Origin: Rhizobium esperanzae
GTDB lineage: Bacteria; Pseudomonadota; Alphaproteobacteria; Rhizobiales; Rhizobiaceae
Direction of reading: 5' to 3'
Length of the DNA: 64,000 bases
Assembly (NCBI RefSeq): GCF_002204185.1
Contig: NZ_MXPU01000010.1
Location: 164,579 to 228,578, forward strand
Each line of letters starts with the position of its first letter. Position 1 is the stretch's first letter. This document shows, one piece after another, positions 7,695 through 16,349 of this stretch. Below the pieces are notes generated by a model. The model was given only the letters and a program-made list of their open reading frames with translations, was not told where the DNA came from and searched no databases. Both the position numbers and the translations under genes were made by a program.

Positions 7695-8699
7695 ATGTTG
7701 CGCTTTTTCATCGGCCGCCTTGCGGTGCTGATCCCGACATTCCTCGGCGTTTCCCTGATTGCCTTCTCTTTCATCCGCCTGCTGCCCGGAGATCCCGTGA
7801 TGCTGCTCTCGGGTGAACGCGTCATGGCGCCGGAGCGGCACGCCCAGATCATGCACGATCTCGGTTTCGACCGGCCCATGTATATGCAGTATTTCGATTA
7901 TCTCGGAAAAGTGCTGCAGGGCGATCTCGGCACCTCGATCGTCACCAAGCGGCCGGTCCTCGGCGAATTCCTGACATTGTTTCCGGCAACGCTGGAACTG
8001 TCCTTCTGCGCCATCATCCTCGCCGTCTGTCTTGGCGTGCCCGCCGGCGTCTTTGCGGCCGTCAAGCGAGGCACGTGGTTCGATCAGAGCGTGATGGGTG
8101 TCGCCCTCGTCGGTTACTCCATGCCGATTTTCTGGTGGGGTCTGCTGCTCATCATCTTCTTCTCCGGCTATCTCGGCTGGACGCCGGTTTCCGGCCGTAT
8201 CTCGCTGATGTATTTCTTCAAGCCGGTGACCGGATTCATGCTGATCGACAGCCTGCTGTCAGGTCAGAAGGGGGCCTTTTCCTCGGCCGTCAGCTATCTC
8301 ATTCTGCCGACCATCGTGCTGGCGACCATCCCGCTCGCCGTGATCGCCCGCCAGACGCGCTCGGCCATGCTTGAGGTTCTCGGCGAGGACTATGTCCGCA
8401 CCGCACGCTCGAAAGGTTTGAAGCCGCTGCGCGTCGTCGGCGTGCATGCGCTGCGCAATGCAATGATCCCCGTCATCACCACGATCGGCCTACAGATCGG
8501 TGTCCTTCTTGCCGGCGCCATCCTCACCGAGACGATCTTCTCCTGGCCGGGCATCGGCAAATGGATGGTCGATTCGGTGTTCAAGCGCGATTACGCGGTG
8601 GTGCAGGGCGGCCTTCTCCTGATCGCCGGCGTCATCATGCTGGTCAATCTGATTGTTGACGTCCTCTACGGCTTCATCAATCCGCGCATTCGTCACTAG
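7695..8699 (+). CDS. dppB: Dipeptide ABC transporter permease DppB
   Basis: A 334-residue inner-membrane permease with about six transmembrane helices. The first is at residues 8-30 (LAVLIPTFLGVSLIAFSFI), and a periplasmic N-terminal region contains RLLPGDPV, typical of DppB/OppB. The cytoplasmic EAA loop appears as EVLGEDYVRTARSKGLKP near residue 230. It pairs with DppC to form the translocation channel. The gene begins 87 bases after dppA, beyond the hairpin, and is followed by dppC after nine bases. Confidence 0.92.
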   Translation: MLRFFIGRLAVLIPTFLGVSLIAFSFIRLLPGDPVMLLSGERVMAPERHAQIMHDLGFDRPMYMQYFDYLGKVLQGDLGTSIVTKRPVLGEFLTLFPATLELSFCAIILAVCLGVPAGVFAAVKRGTWFDQSVMGVALVGYSMPIFWWGLLLIIFFSGYLGWTPVSGRISLMYFFKPVTGFMLIDSLLSGQKGAFSSAVSYLILPTIVLATIPLAVIARQTRSAMLEVLGEDYVRTARSKGLKPLRVVGVHALRNAMIPVITTIGLQIGVLLAGAILTETIFSWPGIGKWMVDSVFKRDYAVVQGGLLLIAGVIMLVNLIVDVLYGFINPRIRH

Positions 8700-8708
8700 G
8701 AGCGGTCC

Positions 8709-9599
8709 ATGAGCACGGTCACCGTCAAAACCGGCCAGCCATCCGCTCTTGCGGAATTCTGGCATTATTTCTCCCGTAACAAGGGTGCCGTCATCGGCCT
8801 CGTTGTTTTCGTCATCATCCTCGTCGTTGCGATCTTTGCACCGGTTTTTGCGCCGCATGCGCCGAACGAGCAGAATCGAGAAGTGCTCTTGGCAGTGCCG
8901 GCCTGGATGGAAGGAGGCCACGCCTCCTTTCCGCTCGGAACGGATGCCGTCGGCCGCGATATCCTCTCGCGGCTGATCTACGGCGCGCGGTTCTCGCTCT
9001 TCATCGGCGTCGTGGTCGTCACGCTTTCAGTCATATGCGGCGTGCTGATCGGCCTCGTCGCCGGTTATTTCCGCGGCCGGATCGATACCGCCATCATGCG
9101 CCTGATGGACATCATCCTGGCCTTCCCGTCGCTGCTGCTCGCGCTCGTGCTGGTGGCGGTCCTGGGTCCCGGCCTTACCAATGCGATGATCGCGATTTCG
9201 CTGGTTAACCAGCCGCATTTCGTGCGGTTGACCCGCGCCTCGGTCATTTCCGAGCGTGAGAAGGAATATGTGATCGCCTCGCGCGTCGCCGGCGCGGGAA
9301 CGCTGCGCTTGATGTTCAAGACGATCCTGCCGAACTGTCTCGGGCCGCTGATCGTGCAGGCGACGCTCGCCTTTTCGGCGGCGATCCTCGATGCCGCCGC
9401 CCTCGGCTTTCTCGGTATGGGCGCCCAGCCGCCGACACCCGAATGGGGCACCATGCTTGCCGAATCCCGCGAATTTATCTCGCGCGCTTGGTGGGTCGTA
9501 ACGTTCCCGGGTCTTGCCATCCTCGTCACCGTTCTCGCCATCAACCTGATGGGCGATGGCCTGCGCGATGCGCTTGACCCCAAACTGAAGAGGTCGTGA
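8709..9599 (+). CDS. dppC: Dipeptide ABC transporter permease DppC
   Basis: A 296-residue permease of the DppC/OppC type. It has an N-terminal cytoplasmic segment and a first membrane helix near residues 28-50 (OppC_N region). The hallmark PLGTDAVGRDILSRLIYGAR follows, and the EAA loop SEREKEYVIASRVAGAG is about residue 180. It forms the heteromeric channel with DppB. The stop overlaps the dppD start as TGATG, indicating tight coupling. Confidence 0.92.
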   Translation: MSTVTVKTGQPSALAEFWHYFSRNKGAVIGLVVFVIILVVAIFAPVFAPHAPNEQNREVLLAVPAWMEGGHASFPLGTDAVGRDILSRLIYGARFSLFIGVVVVTLSVICGVLIGLVAGYFRGRIDTAIMRLMDIILAFPSLLLALVLVAVLGPGLTNAMIAISLVNQPHFVRLTRASVISEREKEYVIASRVAGAGTLRLMFKTILPNCLGPLIVQATLAFSAAILDAAALGFLGMGAQPPTPEWGTMLAESREFISRAWWVVTFPGLAILVTVLAINLMGDGLRDALDPKLKRS

Positions 9600-10615
9600 T
9601 GCCGCTCCTCGAAATCGAAAATCTGACTGTCGAGTTCCAGACGTCATCCGGTCTTTTCCGCGCCGTCGACGGCGTGTCGCTGTCCTGCGACAAGGGCGAG
9701 ATCCTGTCGGTCGTCGGTGAATCCGGTTCGGGCAAATCCGTTGCCATGCTGGCCCTGATGGGCCTTCTGCCCTGGACCGCCAGGATCACCGCCGACCGCA
9801 TGCAGTTCGACGGCCAGGATCTGCGCGGCATCTCCGCCCGCCGGCGCCGCCGGATCGTCGGCAAGGAGATGGCGATGATATTCCAGGAGCCGATGTCGAG
9901 CCTGAACCCGTGCTTCACGGTCGGCTTCCAGCTCGGCGAGACGCTACGCGTCCACATGGGCCTCAACCGGAAAGAGCGCCGCGAGCGGTCGATCGAGCTC
10001 CTGAGCCTCGTCGGCATTCCGGCGCCGGAGGACCGCCTGTCGAACTTCCCGCACCAGATGTCGGGCGGCATGAGCCAGCGCGTCATGATCGCCATGGCGC
10101 TCGCCTGCAATCCGAAGCTCCTCATCGCCGACGAGCCGACGACCGCGCTCGACGTGACGATCCAGGCGCAGATCCTCGATCTGCTCGTGCGCTTGCAGAA
10201 GGAGCAGGGCATGGCGCTGGTGCTGATCACTCATGACATGGGCGTCGTCGCCGAAACCGCCGAACGCGTGCAGGTACAATATGCCGGCCAGAAGGTCGAG
10301 GAGCAGCCGGTGAAGGCACTGTTCCGTGACCCGCATCATCCCTATACGGCAGCCCTGCTCGCCGCCCTGCCGGAGCGCGCTCAGGTCGGCCATCGTCTGC
10401 CTTCAATCGCCGGCGTCGTTCCCGGCCAGCACGGCCGCCCGACGGGCTGTCTCTTCGCCCCGCGCTGCGGCTATGCAACGGTCGAATGCGAGCGCGGTGT
10501 GGTGCGCCAGGGACCCGAACTCGGGCTGGCGTTGTGCAACTATCCTTTGAAGGACGGCAAACCGCTCGGGCACCGCGGCGTCATGGCCAATGAAACTGCA
10601 GGAGACCTGGTATGA
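9599..10615 (+). CDS. dppD: Dipeptide ABC transporter ATPase DppD
   Basis: A 338-residue ATPase. It contains Walker A GESGSGKS (residues 40-47), Q-loop FQEP, signature MSGGMSQR (about 154-161), Walker B LLIADEP and a C-terminal oligopeptide-transporter domain with the cysteine-rich motif CLFAPRCGYA...C...G.....CN. The ATG at 9599 overlaps the dppC TGA; a GTG three bases earlier is an alternative. It energises uptake together with DppF at the cytoplasmic face. Confidence 0.92.
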   Translation: MPLLEIENLTVEFQTSSGLFRAVDGVSLSCDKGEILSVVGESGSGKSVAMLALMGLLPWTARITADRMQFDGQDLRGISARRRRRIVGKEMAMIFQEPMSSLNPCFTVGFQLGETLRVHMGLNRKERRERSIELLSLVGIPAPEDRLSNFPHQMSGGMSQRVMIAMALACNPKLLIADEPTTALDVTIQAQILDLLVRLQKEQGMALVLITHDMGVVAETAERVQVQYAGQKVEEQPVKALFRDPHHPYTAALLAALPERAQVGHRLPSIAGVVPGQHGRPTGCLFAPRCGYATVECERGVVRQGPELGLALCNYPLKDGKPLGHRGVMANETAGDLV

Positions 10616-11565
10616 CAGGCGCTGTTCTCGAGGGCAGAGATCTCGCCCGTTTCTACACCGTCAACCGTGGTCTCTTCAAAGCCGACGCCACGGTCAAGGC
10701 GCTGAACGGCGTCAGCTTCAGCCTCCATTCCGGCAAGACGCTCGCCGTCGTCGGCGAATCCGGCTGCGGCAAGTCGACGCTCGCCCGTCTGGTCACGATG
10801 ATCGAGGATCCGACGGCCGGCGAATTGCTGATCGACGGCAAGCCGGCGCGGGTCGGCGACCGCAGCCTGCGCAGCCAGGTGCAGATCGTTTTCCAGAATC
10901 CCTATGGCTCGCTCAACCCGCGCCAGAAGGTCGGTGCAATTCTGGACGAGCCGCTGAAGATCAATACCGATCTCGATGCCAGCGCCCGCCGCCGCAAGGT
11001 GGAGGAGATGATGGCCCGCGTCGGCCTGCGCCCGGAACATCACGGCCGCTATCCTCATATGTTCTCCGGCGGCCAACGCCAGCGCATCGCCATTGCCCGC
11101 GCGCTGATGCTGCGGCCGAAGGTGCTGGTGCTCGACGAACCGGTTTCGGCCCTTGACCTGTCGATCCAGGCGCAGGTGCTGAACTTGCTTATGGACCTGC
11201 AGAAGGAGATGGGTCTTGCCTATCTCTTCATCTCGCACGGCCTTTCCGTTGTCCACCACATTGCCGACGAGGTGATGGTGATGTATCTCGGCCGCCCGAT
11301 CGAAACCGGTCCTGCCGCCGAAGTCTTCGCCCGACCGCGCCATCCCTATACGGCCGCCTTGCTGTCGGCGACCCCGATCGCCGATCCCGAGCGCGAGAAG
11401 AACCGCATCCGCCTGCAGGGTGAACTGCCGTCGCCGCTGAAGCCGCCGTCCGGCTGCCACTTCAATCCGCGCTGCTGGAAGGCGCAGGACTATTGTCGTC
11501 AGGTTTCTCCCGAATTAAGTGGAGAAGGCGCACAACAATACGCCTGTCATTTCCCGCTCGACTGA
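10612..11565 (+). CDS. dppF: Dipeptide ABC transporter ATPase DppF
   Basis: A 317-residue ATPase partner of DppD. It has Walker A GESGCGKST (48-56), signature FSGGQRQR (151-158), Walker B VLVLDEP (171-177), and the C-terminal CHFNPRCW...C...P oligopeptide domain. It overlaps dppD by ATGA and is the last dpp gene. gntK follows 25 bases later and could be read through, although its function is unrelated. Confidence 0.92.
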   Translation: MTGAVLEGRDLARFYTVNRGLFKADATVKALNGVSFSLHSGKTLAVVGESGCGKSTLARLVTMIEDPTAGELLIDGKPARVGDRSLRSQVQIVFQNPYGSLNPRQKVGAILDEPLKINTDLDASARRRKVEEMMARVGLRPEHHGRYPHMFSGGQRQRIAIARALMLRPKVLVLDEPVSALDLSIQAQVLNLLMDLQKEMGLAYLFISHGLSVVHHIADEVMVMYLGRPIETGPAAEVFARPRHPYTAALLSATPIADPEREKNRIRLQGELPSPLKPPSGCHFNPRCWKAQDYCRQVSPELSGEGAQQYACHFPLD

Positions 11566-11590
11566 GCGGGAAGCCGCCGTGAGAGGAAAC

Positions 11591-12130
11591 ATGCAGGACG
11601 ATCGGATCAACAGACCTCATGCGATCATTGTCATGGGGGTCAGCGGTTGTGGCAAATCCTCGGTCGGCGAGAAACTTGCTGAGGCCTTGCATCTGGCCTT
11701 CGTCGAAGGTGATGCGCTTCATCCGGCCGCCAATGTCGAGAAGATGTCGAAGGGCATTCCGCTGACCGACGAGGATCGGATGCCCTGGCTTGACCTGATC
11801 GGCAAACGGATGCAGGCCTCGCTGGAAAGAGGCGAGGGTATCATCGTCTCCTGTTCGGCGCTGAAACGTACCTATCGCGACAGGCTGAGGGCTGCTGCCG
11901 GCGGCAATCTGTTCTTCGTCTATCTCGAAGGATCCAAGGCGCTGCTGACGAAGCGCATGGGCGAGCGCAAGGGGCATTTCATGCCCATCTCGCTGCTCGA
12001 AAGTCAGCTGGCGACACTCGAGGTGCCGACAGGCGAACCCGGTGTCGTCACCGTCGATATCGACGATACGATCGACGGCATTGCGGCAACGGCCCTCAGC
12101 GGGCTCTCCACCCTCGGTGTCATGGCTTGA
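11591..12130 (+). CDS. gntK: Gluconokinase
   Basis: A 179-residue small P-loop gluconokinase. The GVSGCGKSS motif is at residues 16-24, a GD.LHP substrate segment follows, and the CSALKRTYRDRLR and GHFM motifs of the GntK family are present. It phosphorylates D-gluconate to 6-phosphogluconate, feeding the Entner-Doudoroff and pentose phosphate routes. The ATG at 11591 follows GAGAGGAAAC; an in-frame start inside dppF is less likely. The 3' end overlaps the convergent FAD oxidoreductase by 11 bases. Confidence 0.9.
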   Translation: MQDDRINRPHAIIVMGVSGCGKSSVGEKLAEALHLAFVEGDALHPAANVEKMSKGIPLTDEDRMPWLDLIGKRMQASLERGEGIIVSCSALKRTYRDRLRAAAGGNLFFVYLEGSKALLTKRMGERKGHFMPISLLESQLATLEVPTGEPGVVTVDIDDTIDGIAATALSGLSTLGVMA

Positions 12131-13367
12131 AGCGCTGCGGCGAGTAAGCCGAGATATCGATGAACGGCGTTTCGCCGCTGATGAGTTCCGCAAGCACGCG
12201 GCCGGTCACCGGCCCGAGCGTCAGTCCGTGATGGGCGTGGCCGAAGGCGAACCACAGGCCCTGATGGCGCGGCGCCTTGCCGATGATAGGCATCATGTCC
12301 GGCGTGCAGGGGCGCGCGCCCATCCATGGTTCGGGATCGAGCCTGCCTCCGAGAGGGAAGATCGTACGCGCCACGGCTTCGGCCCGGTCGAGCTGCACCG
12401 GCGTCTTCGGCGCGTCGAGCGTTGCGAACTCCGCCCCCGTCGTCAGGCGGATGCCGCGGCTCATCGGCGCCAGCAAATAGCCACGCTCGGCATCGAGGAT
12501 CCAATTGTTGAGCACGGCATTGCCCTTGGCGGCATAATGCATGTGATAGCCGCGCTTGACGCCGAGCGGAAAGGAATAACCGAGCCGGCGCGTCGAGACG
12601 GCTGCCCAAGGGCCGAGCGCGAGGACCGCATCCTCGGCTTCGAGCGCGCCCTCGCTGGTCATGATCTTCCAGCCGGCGCCGAACTGGCCGAGCGAGGCGG
12701 CGTCGCCGGTGACGAAGCGGCCACCGAGGCTTTCGAAATAGCGGCGATAGGCCGATGTCAGCGCATGCGGATCGAGCACCGACCAGGGATCGCGCCAGCG
12801 GATGCCGCCGGCGAAACGGACGATCATATCGGGTTCCATGCGGGCGATATCGGCCGACGTCAGGCTGTCATAGGTCACGCCGAATTCATTCTGCCAAAGG
12901 GCGGCCTCCGCAAGGGCCTCGTCGCGTTTGGCCTCCGTCCGGAAGATCTTCATCCAGCCGTCCTTGCGGATCAGCGCCTGCGCCTGGGAGGCCTCGATCA
13001 GGTCCTTGTGCTCGGCAATCGAATTTTCGATCAGCGGCGCATAGGCACGGGTGATTGCCGCGTGTCGCCGCGCATTCGAATTCCACCAGTAACGGGCGAG
13101 AAAGGCGAGCTGGCTCGGCAGCGTTCTGAGATGATAATGCGCATCGATGCGGTTGTTGAGCGCATAACGCATGAGCAGCCCGAGCTGCTGGGGAAAGCCG
13201 TAAGGTGCCACCCCTTCGCGCTGGATCAGGCCGGCATTGCCGAAGGAGGTTTCGTTGCCCGGATCCTTGCGGTCGATCAGCATCACCTGCCGGCCGCGTC
13301 GCTGCAGATGGATGGCGGTGGACACCCCGACGATGCCGGCGCCGAGCACGATTGCGTTTTTCGTCAT
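12120..13367 (-). CDS. DadA-like FAD-dependent amino acid oxidoreductase
   Basis: About 415 residues of a DAO-superfamily flavoprotein. The N-terminus carries the Rossmann motif GAGIVGVSTAIHLQRRG followed by a D-R pair that binds FAD ribose, and GNETSFGNAGLI matches D-amino acid dehydrogenases (DadA). The C-terminal GFGHAHHGLTLGPVTG-like segment closes the FAD site. It probably deaminates D-amino acids or secondary amines and donates electrons to quinone. The start at 13367 gives the conserved N-terminus, but its AGGGGGA lies almost against the ATG, so an upstream start (13427) remains possible. It lies 73 bases downstream of the PKS/methyltransferase pair on the same strand. Confidence 0.82.
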   Translation of the reverse strand: MTKNAIVLGAGIVGVSTAIHLQRRGRQVMLIDRKDPGNETSFGNAGLIQREGVAPYGFPQQLGLLMRYALNNRIDAHYHLRTLPSQLAFLARYWWNSNARRHAAITRAYAPLIENSIAEHKDLIEASQAQALIRKDGWMKIFRTEAKRDEALAEAALWQNEFGVTYDSLTSADIARMEPDMIVRFAGGIRWRDPWSVLDPHALTSAYRRYFESLGGRFVTGDAASLGQFGAGWKIMTSEGALEAEDAVLALGPWAAVSTRRLGYSFPLGVKRGYHMHYAAKGNAVLNNWILDAERGYLLAPMSRGIRLTTGAEFATLDAPKTPVQLDRAEAVARTIFPLGGRLDPEPWMGARPCTPDMMPIIGKAPRHQGLWFAFGHAHHGLTLGPVTGRVLAELISGETPFIDISAYSPQRFKP

Positions 13368-13440
13368 TCCCCCTGCATTCCGCTCTGTTATCGCAGTGAA
13401 AATGCCCCTGCCGATAGTGGCGTGCAAACGAAAATTCGCA

Positions 13441-13944
13441 TCATTTCAAAATCATTGCGCTTTTTAGTGCGGCATTCTCGGCCTTTACGCGCACATGCAG
13501 GATCGCAGCGTTGAAAAGGGAAAAGACGATCGCATAGACGGGCAGGCCGAAGGTCAGCGGAAGGATGGCGATCTCGCCGACGACGACCACATAGTTCGGA
13601 TGCCGCAGGAAACGGTAGGGGCCGGAGCTGACGAGCGGCACACCCGGCAAGATCACGATGCGTGTCGTCCAGCGATCCTTCAGCGTCGCCAGCACCCAGA
13701 GGCGCAGCGCCTGCAGCCCCATAAATATCGCCAACCAGAAGGGCTCGACCGGCCTGCCGGGCGCCAGCAGCCAGAGGCCAATGATCCAGGCCGCGTGCAG
13801 TGCCACCATCATGGGATAGTGCTCGGGCGCGACCTCTCTGGCACCTCTGGCACGAAGGGCGGCAGTGTTGCGCCGGGCAAGTACGAGCTCGCTCAGCCGC
13901 TGCAGCGTCACGAATGTCAGGAGCGCGATCGACGGCCACATCAT
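13441..13944 (-). CDS. Isoprenylcysteine carboxyl methyltransferase-like membrane protein
   Basis: A 167-residue integral membrane protein with about four to five helices and the ICMT/phospholipid methyltransferase signature GPYRFLRHPNYVVVVGE (about residues 107-123), which binds S-adenosylmethionine. Its ATG overlaps the stop of the type III polyketide synthase gene as ATGA. In Bacillus subtilis (bpsA-bpsB) and Streptomyces (srsA-srsB), an ICMT-family protein beside a type III PKS O-methylates alkylpyrones or alkylresorcinols. I infer the same role here, acting on a membrane-bound lipidic polyketide. Confidence 0.82.
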   Translation of the reverse strand: MMWPSIALLTFVTLQRLSELVLARRNTAALRARGAREVAPEHYPMMVALHAAWIIGLWLLAPGRPVEPFWLAIFMGLQALRLWVLATLKDRWTTRIVILPGVPLVSSGPYRFLRHPNYVVVVGEIAILPLTFGLPVYAIVFSLFNAAILHVRVKAENAALKSAMILK

Positions 13945-14993
13945 GCCGCCCTCCGCAGCGTCACGCAGCTGGCCGAAAAACCCGGTCCCATGGCGATCAT
14001 CGCCGCTCGCTCCGGCAGTCCGGCGCGGATTACCCGCTCCAGTACGAACAGCACGGTGGGCGAAGACATGTTGCCATATTCGGCAAGCACGCCTCGTTCG
14101 TGATCGAGCGTGCCGGGTGTCAGTGAAAGCGCGCTCTCCATTGCGGCCAGCACCTTCATGCCGCCGGGGTGGCAGATGAAACGGTCGATGTCTGCCAGTT
14201 CCAGCCCGTTTCGCGCCAGAATGGCCGTCACCGCCGGGGCGAGTTCCCGTTCGGCGAAGGGCGGCAAGGATTGCGCCAGCACGATGCCGAAGCCGCCATC
14301 GTCGATCTTCCAGCCCATGATGTCGAGCGTGTCCGGGAAGAGATGCTCGCCGGTTGATTCCACCTCGGCCAGCCCGCCTTCGCCGGCGCGGAGCACGCAG
14401 GCGGCCGCGCCGTCGCCGAACAGCGCCGTCGCGATGATGTTCGGCCGCGTCAGCTCGTCCAGCCGGAAGGCGAGCGTGCAAAGCTCGATCGAGACGAAAA
14501 GCACGACGGCGCCCGGCCGGCTGCGTGCCAGCCGCGCCGCGACGGCAAAGCCCGAGACGCCGGCGGCGCAGCCGAGCCCGAAGACCGGCACCCGCTCGAT
14601 ATCGGTTCTGAAGCCCATGCGGCGGGCAAGCTGCGCATCGAGGCTCGGCGTCGTAAAACCGGTGGAAGAGACGGTGACGATACAGTCGACATCACAGGCG
14701 CTGAGGTCCGCCCGGCGAAGTGCCGAGGCGGCCGCCTCGACGAAAAGGGCGCCCGCCACCTCTCCATAGGCCTGCATGCGGTCCTGCCAGCCATGCGTTT
14801 CGTCGAACCAGGCAAGCGGCCGCGCCGCATGGCGCTTGTTGATGCCGGCGCTGTCGAAGACGCGAGCTAAATGATGGAAATCCTCGAAACGGCCGGCAAA
14901 CAGCCGGGCCGAGGCTTCGGCCGCCTGGTTTTGGAAGATGACATGTTCGGGCGTGGCGGTGGCGAGGCTGACGAGTCTGACGGTATCGGTCAC
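13941..14993 (-). CDS. Type III polyketide synthase (alkylpyrone/alkylresorcinol synthase-like)
   Basis: A 350-residue chalcone/stilbene synthase superfamily enzyme. The catalytic triad is visible: Cys142 in GLGCAAGVSG, His275 in FICHPGG and Asn308 in EYGNMSSPT. Such bacterial enzymes condense malonyl-CoA onto a starter acyl-CoA, often fatty, giving alkylpyrones or resorcinols. It is followed, with a four-base overlap, by an ICMT-like methyltransferase, so the product is probably a methylated phenolic or pyrone lipid. Length and motifs are normal. The starter unit cannot be read from sequence. Confidence 0.92.
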   Translation of the reverse strand: MTDTVRLVSLATATPEHVIFQNQAAEASARLFAGRFEDFHHLARVFDSAGINKRHAARPLAWFDETHGWQDRMQAYGEVAGALFVEAAASALRRADLSACDVDCIVTVSSTGFTTPSLDAQLARRMGFRTDIERVPVFGLGCAAGVSGFAVAARLARSRPGAVVLFVSIELCTLAFRLDELTRPNIIATALFGDGAAACVLRAGEGGLAEVESTGEHLFPDTLDIMGWKIDDGGFGIVLAQSLPPFAERELAPAVTAILARNGLELADIDRFICHPGGMKVLAAMESALSLTPGTLDHERGVLAEYGNMSSPTVLFVLERVIRAGLPERAAMIAMGPGFSASCVTLRRAA

Positions 14994-15162
14994 GGAATTC
15001 TCCTTGTCGTTCCCGGCACAATGCTGAGAACACCCGGTCCCAATGATTTATTCGGCCTCGGGGACTTCACGAAGCAGTGATGGAGAAAATAGAGAGGCAG
15101 GCGAATAAAGCCCAGGGCAGCGGTGTTCTCTCCCCGCAACGTCACTCTCGAGGAGTTTTCCC

Positions 15163-15699
15163 ATGACGATCACGACAGTCCGCATTGCTTCCGTCCTTCT
15201 CGGCGGCTGCCTTGCCGCTTCGCTCTTGTCCGGCCCGGTCTTTGCTGTCGGCAATGACAACAGCACGATGCCGACCTGCAAGAAGGGTGAGATCTACGAC
15301 CAGAAGACCAAGAAATGCGTCAAGCAGCAGAGCGCCAATGTTTCGGACGAGAACCGTACCGACTATGCCTATTCGCTGGCCAAGGCCGGCCGTTATGAAG
15401 AGGCGCTTGCCATGCTCGATACGGTCAGGAACCAGAACAGCGCCGAGGTGTTGAACTATCGCGGTTACGCCACCCGCAAGCTCGGCCGCACCGACGAAGG
15501 CATCTCCTATTACCTGCAGTCGGTGAAGATGGATCCGCAATACGCCAAGGTCCGCGAATATCTCGGCGAAGCCTATGTCATCAAGGGCCGGCTCGATCTT
15601 GCCAGAGAGCAGCTGAACACGATCAAGACGATCTGCGGCACGGCTTGCGAGGAATATCAGGATCTGAACGCTGTCATCCTCGATCCATCGAAGATCTGA
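15163..15699 (+). CDS. Exported tetratricopeptide-repeat protein
   Basis: A 178-residue protein with a signal peptide (about residues 1-28, hydrophobic ASVLLGGCLAASLLSGPVFA). A short cysteine-containing segment CKKGEIYDQKTKKC follows, then at least two TPR units (about residues 65-160: YAYSLAKAGRYEEAL, YRGYATRKLGRTDEGI, YLGEAYVIKGRLDLA). It is likely periplasmic and a protein-interaction scaffold. A strong Shine-Dalgarno (CGAGGAG) precedes the ATG. The ECF sigma gene begins 44 bases downstream, suggesting a shared transcript. Confidence 0.85.
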   Translation: MTITTVRIASVLLGGCLAASLLSGPVFAVGNDNSTMPTCKKGEIYDQKTKKCVKQQSANVSDENRTDYAYSLAKAGRYEEALAMLDTVRNQNSAEVLNYRGYATRKLGRTDEGISYYLQSVKMDPQYAKVREYLGEAYVIKGRLDLAREQLNTIKTICGTACEEYQDLNAVILDPSKI

Positions 15700-15743
15700 G
15701 AGTAGGCCACTGGCGGGAAATGGAGCCGGGAAAGGATATCCGA

Positions 15744-16349
15744 ATGTCGGTCGCGGACGCTACATTTCCTGCCTATAGTCGCGCGAGAATGGAATCGCCG
15801 GTTTGTCAGGCGGTTCCAAGGGATGCAGGATCGGCGGAGGCGGCCATCGCGAGCGAAGCGGATATCAGGAGCGGTCTGACGGAAAACCTGGCCAGGCTCT
15901 GGCGTTATGGTCTCGTTCTCTCGCATCAGCGCGATGTCGCCGACGACCTGGTGCAGGCGACCTGCCTTCGCGCGCTCGAGCGCGCCGGCCAGTTCGTTCC
16001 CGGCACCCGGCTCGACCGCTGGCTGTTTTCGATCCTGCATTCGATCTGGCTGAACGAGATCCGCTCGCGCCGGGTGCGCCAGGGCCAGGGTTTCGTCGAT
16101 GCCGGCGAGGCGCTGACGTTCGACGGCGCGCACGATACTGAAACGCATGTGATGGCGGGGCAGGTGCTGAAGCAGGTAGATGCATTGCCCGAGGCGCAGC
16201 GGACGGCCGTTTTCCTCGCCTATGTGGAAGGACTTTCCTATCGCGAAGTTGCAGGCATACTGGATATCCCGATCGGGACCGTGATGAGCCGGCTGGCAGC
16301 CGCCCGCGCCAGGCTTTCCGGCACCGGACCGGCAGGGGGACGGCAATGA
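15744..16349 (+). CDS. ECF-type RNA polymerase sigma factor
   Basis: About 201 residues. Region 2 is recognisable at DVADDLVQATCLRALERAGQ with the RLDRWLFSILHSIWLNEIRS core, and region 4 as LPEAQRTAVFLAYVEGLSYR followed by IPIGTVMSRLAAARARL. The start at 15744 has AAAGGA 11 bases upstream; an internal Met 15 codons later is the alternative. It overlaps the anti-sigma gene by ATGA, the classic coupled arrangement. It directs polymerase to promoters for an envelope or general stress response. The target regulon is not visible. Confidence 0.88.
   Translation: MSVADATFPAYSRARMESPVCQAVPRDAGSAEAAIASEADIRSGLTENLARLWRYGLVLSHQRDVADDLVQATCLRALERAGQFVPGTRLDRWLFSILHSIWLNEIRSRRVRQGQGFVDAGEALTFDGAHDTETHVMAGQVLKQVDALPEAQRTAVFLAYVEGLSYREVAGILDIPIGTVMSRLAAARARLSGTGPAGGRQ

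Noticed and set aside
5625..7856. A 743-codon open frame antisense to dppA
   Set aside because: It covers the DppA gene in antisense, has repetitive His/Arg/Val composition typical of a GC-rich shadow and no motif; DppA is unambiguous.
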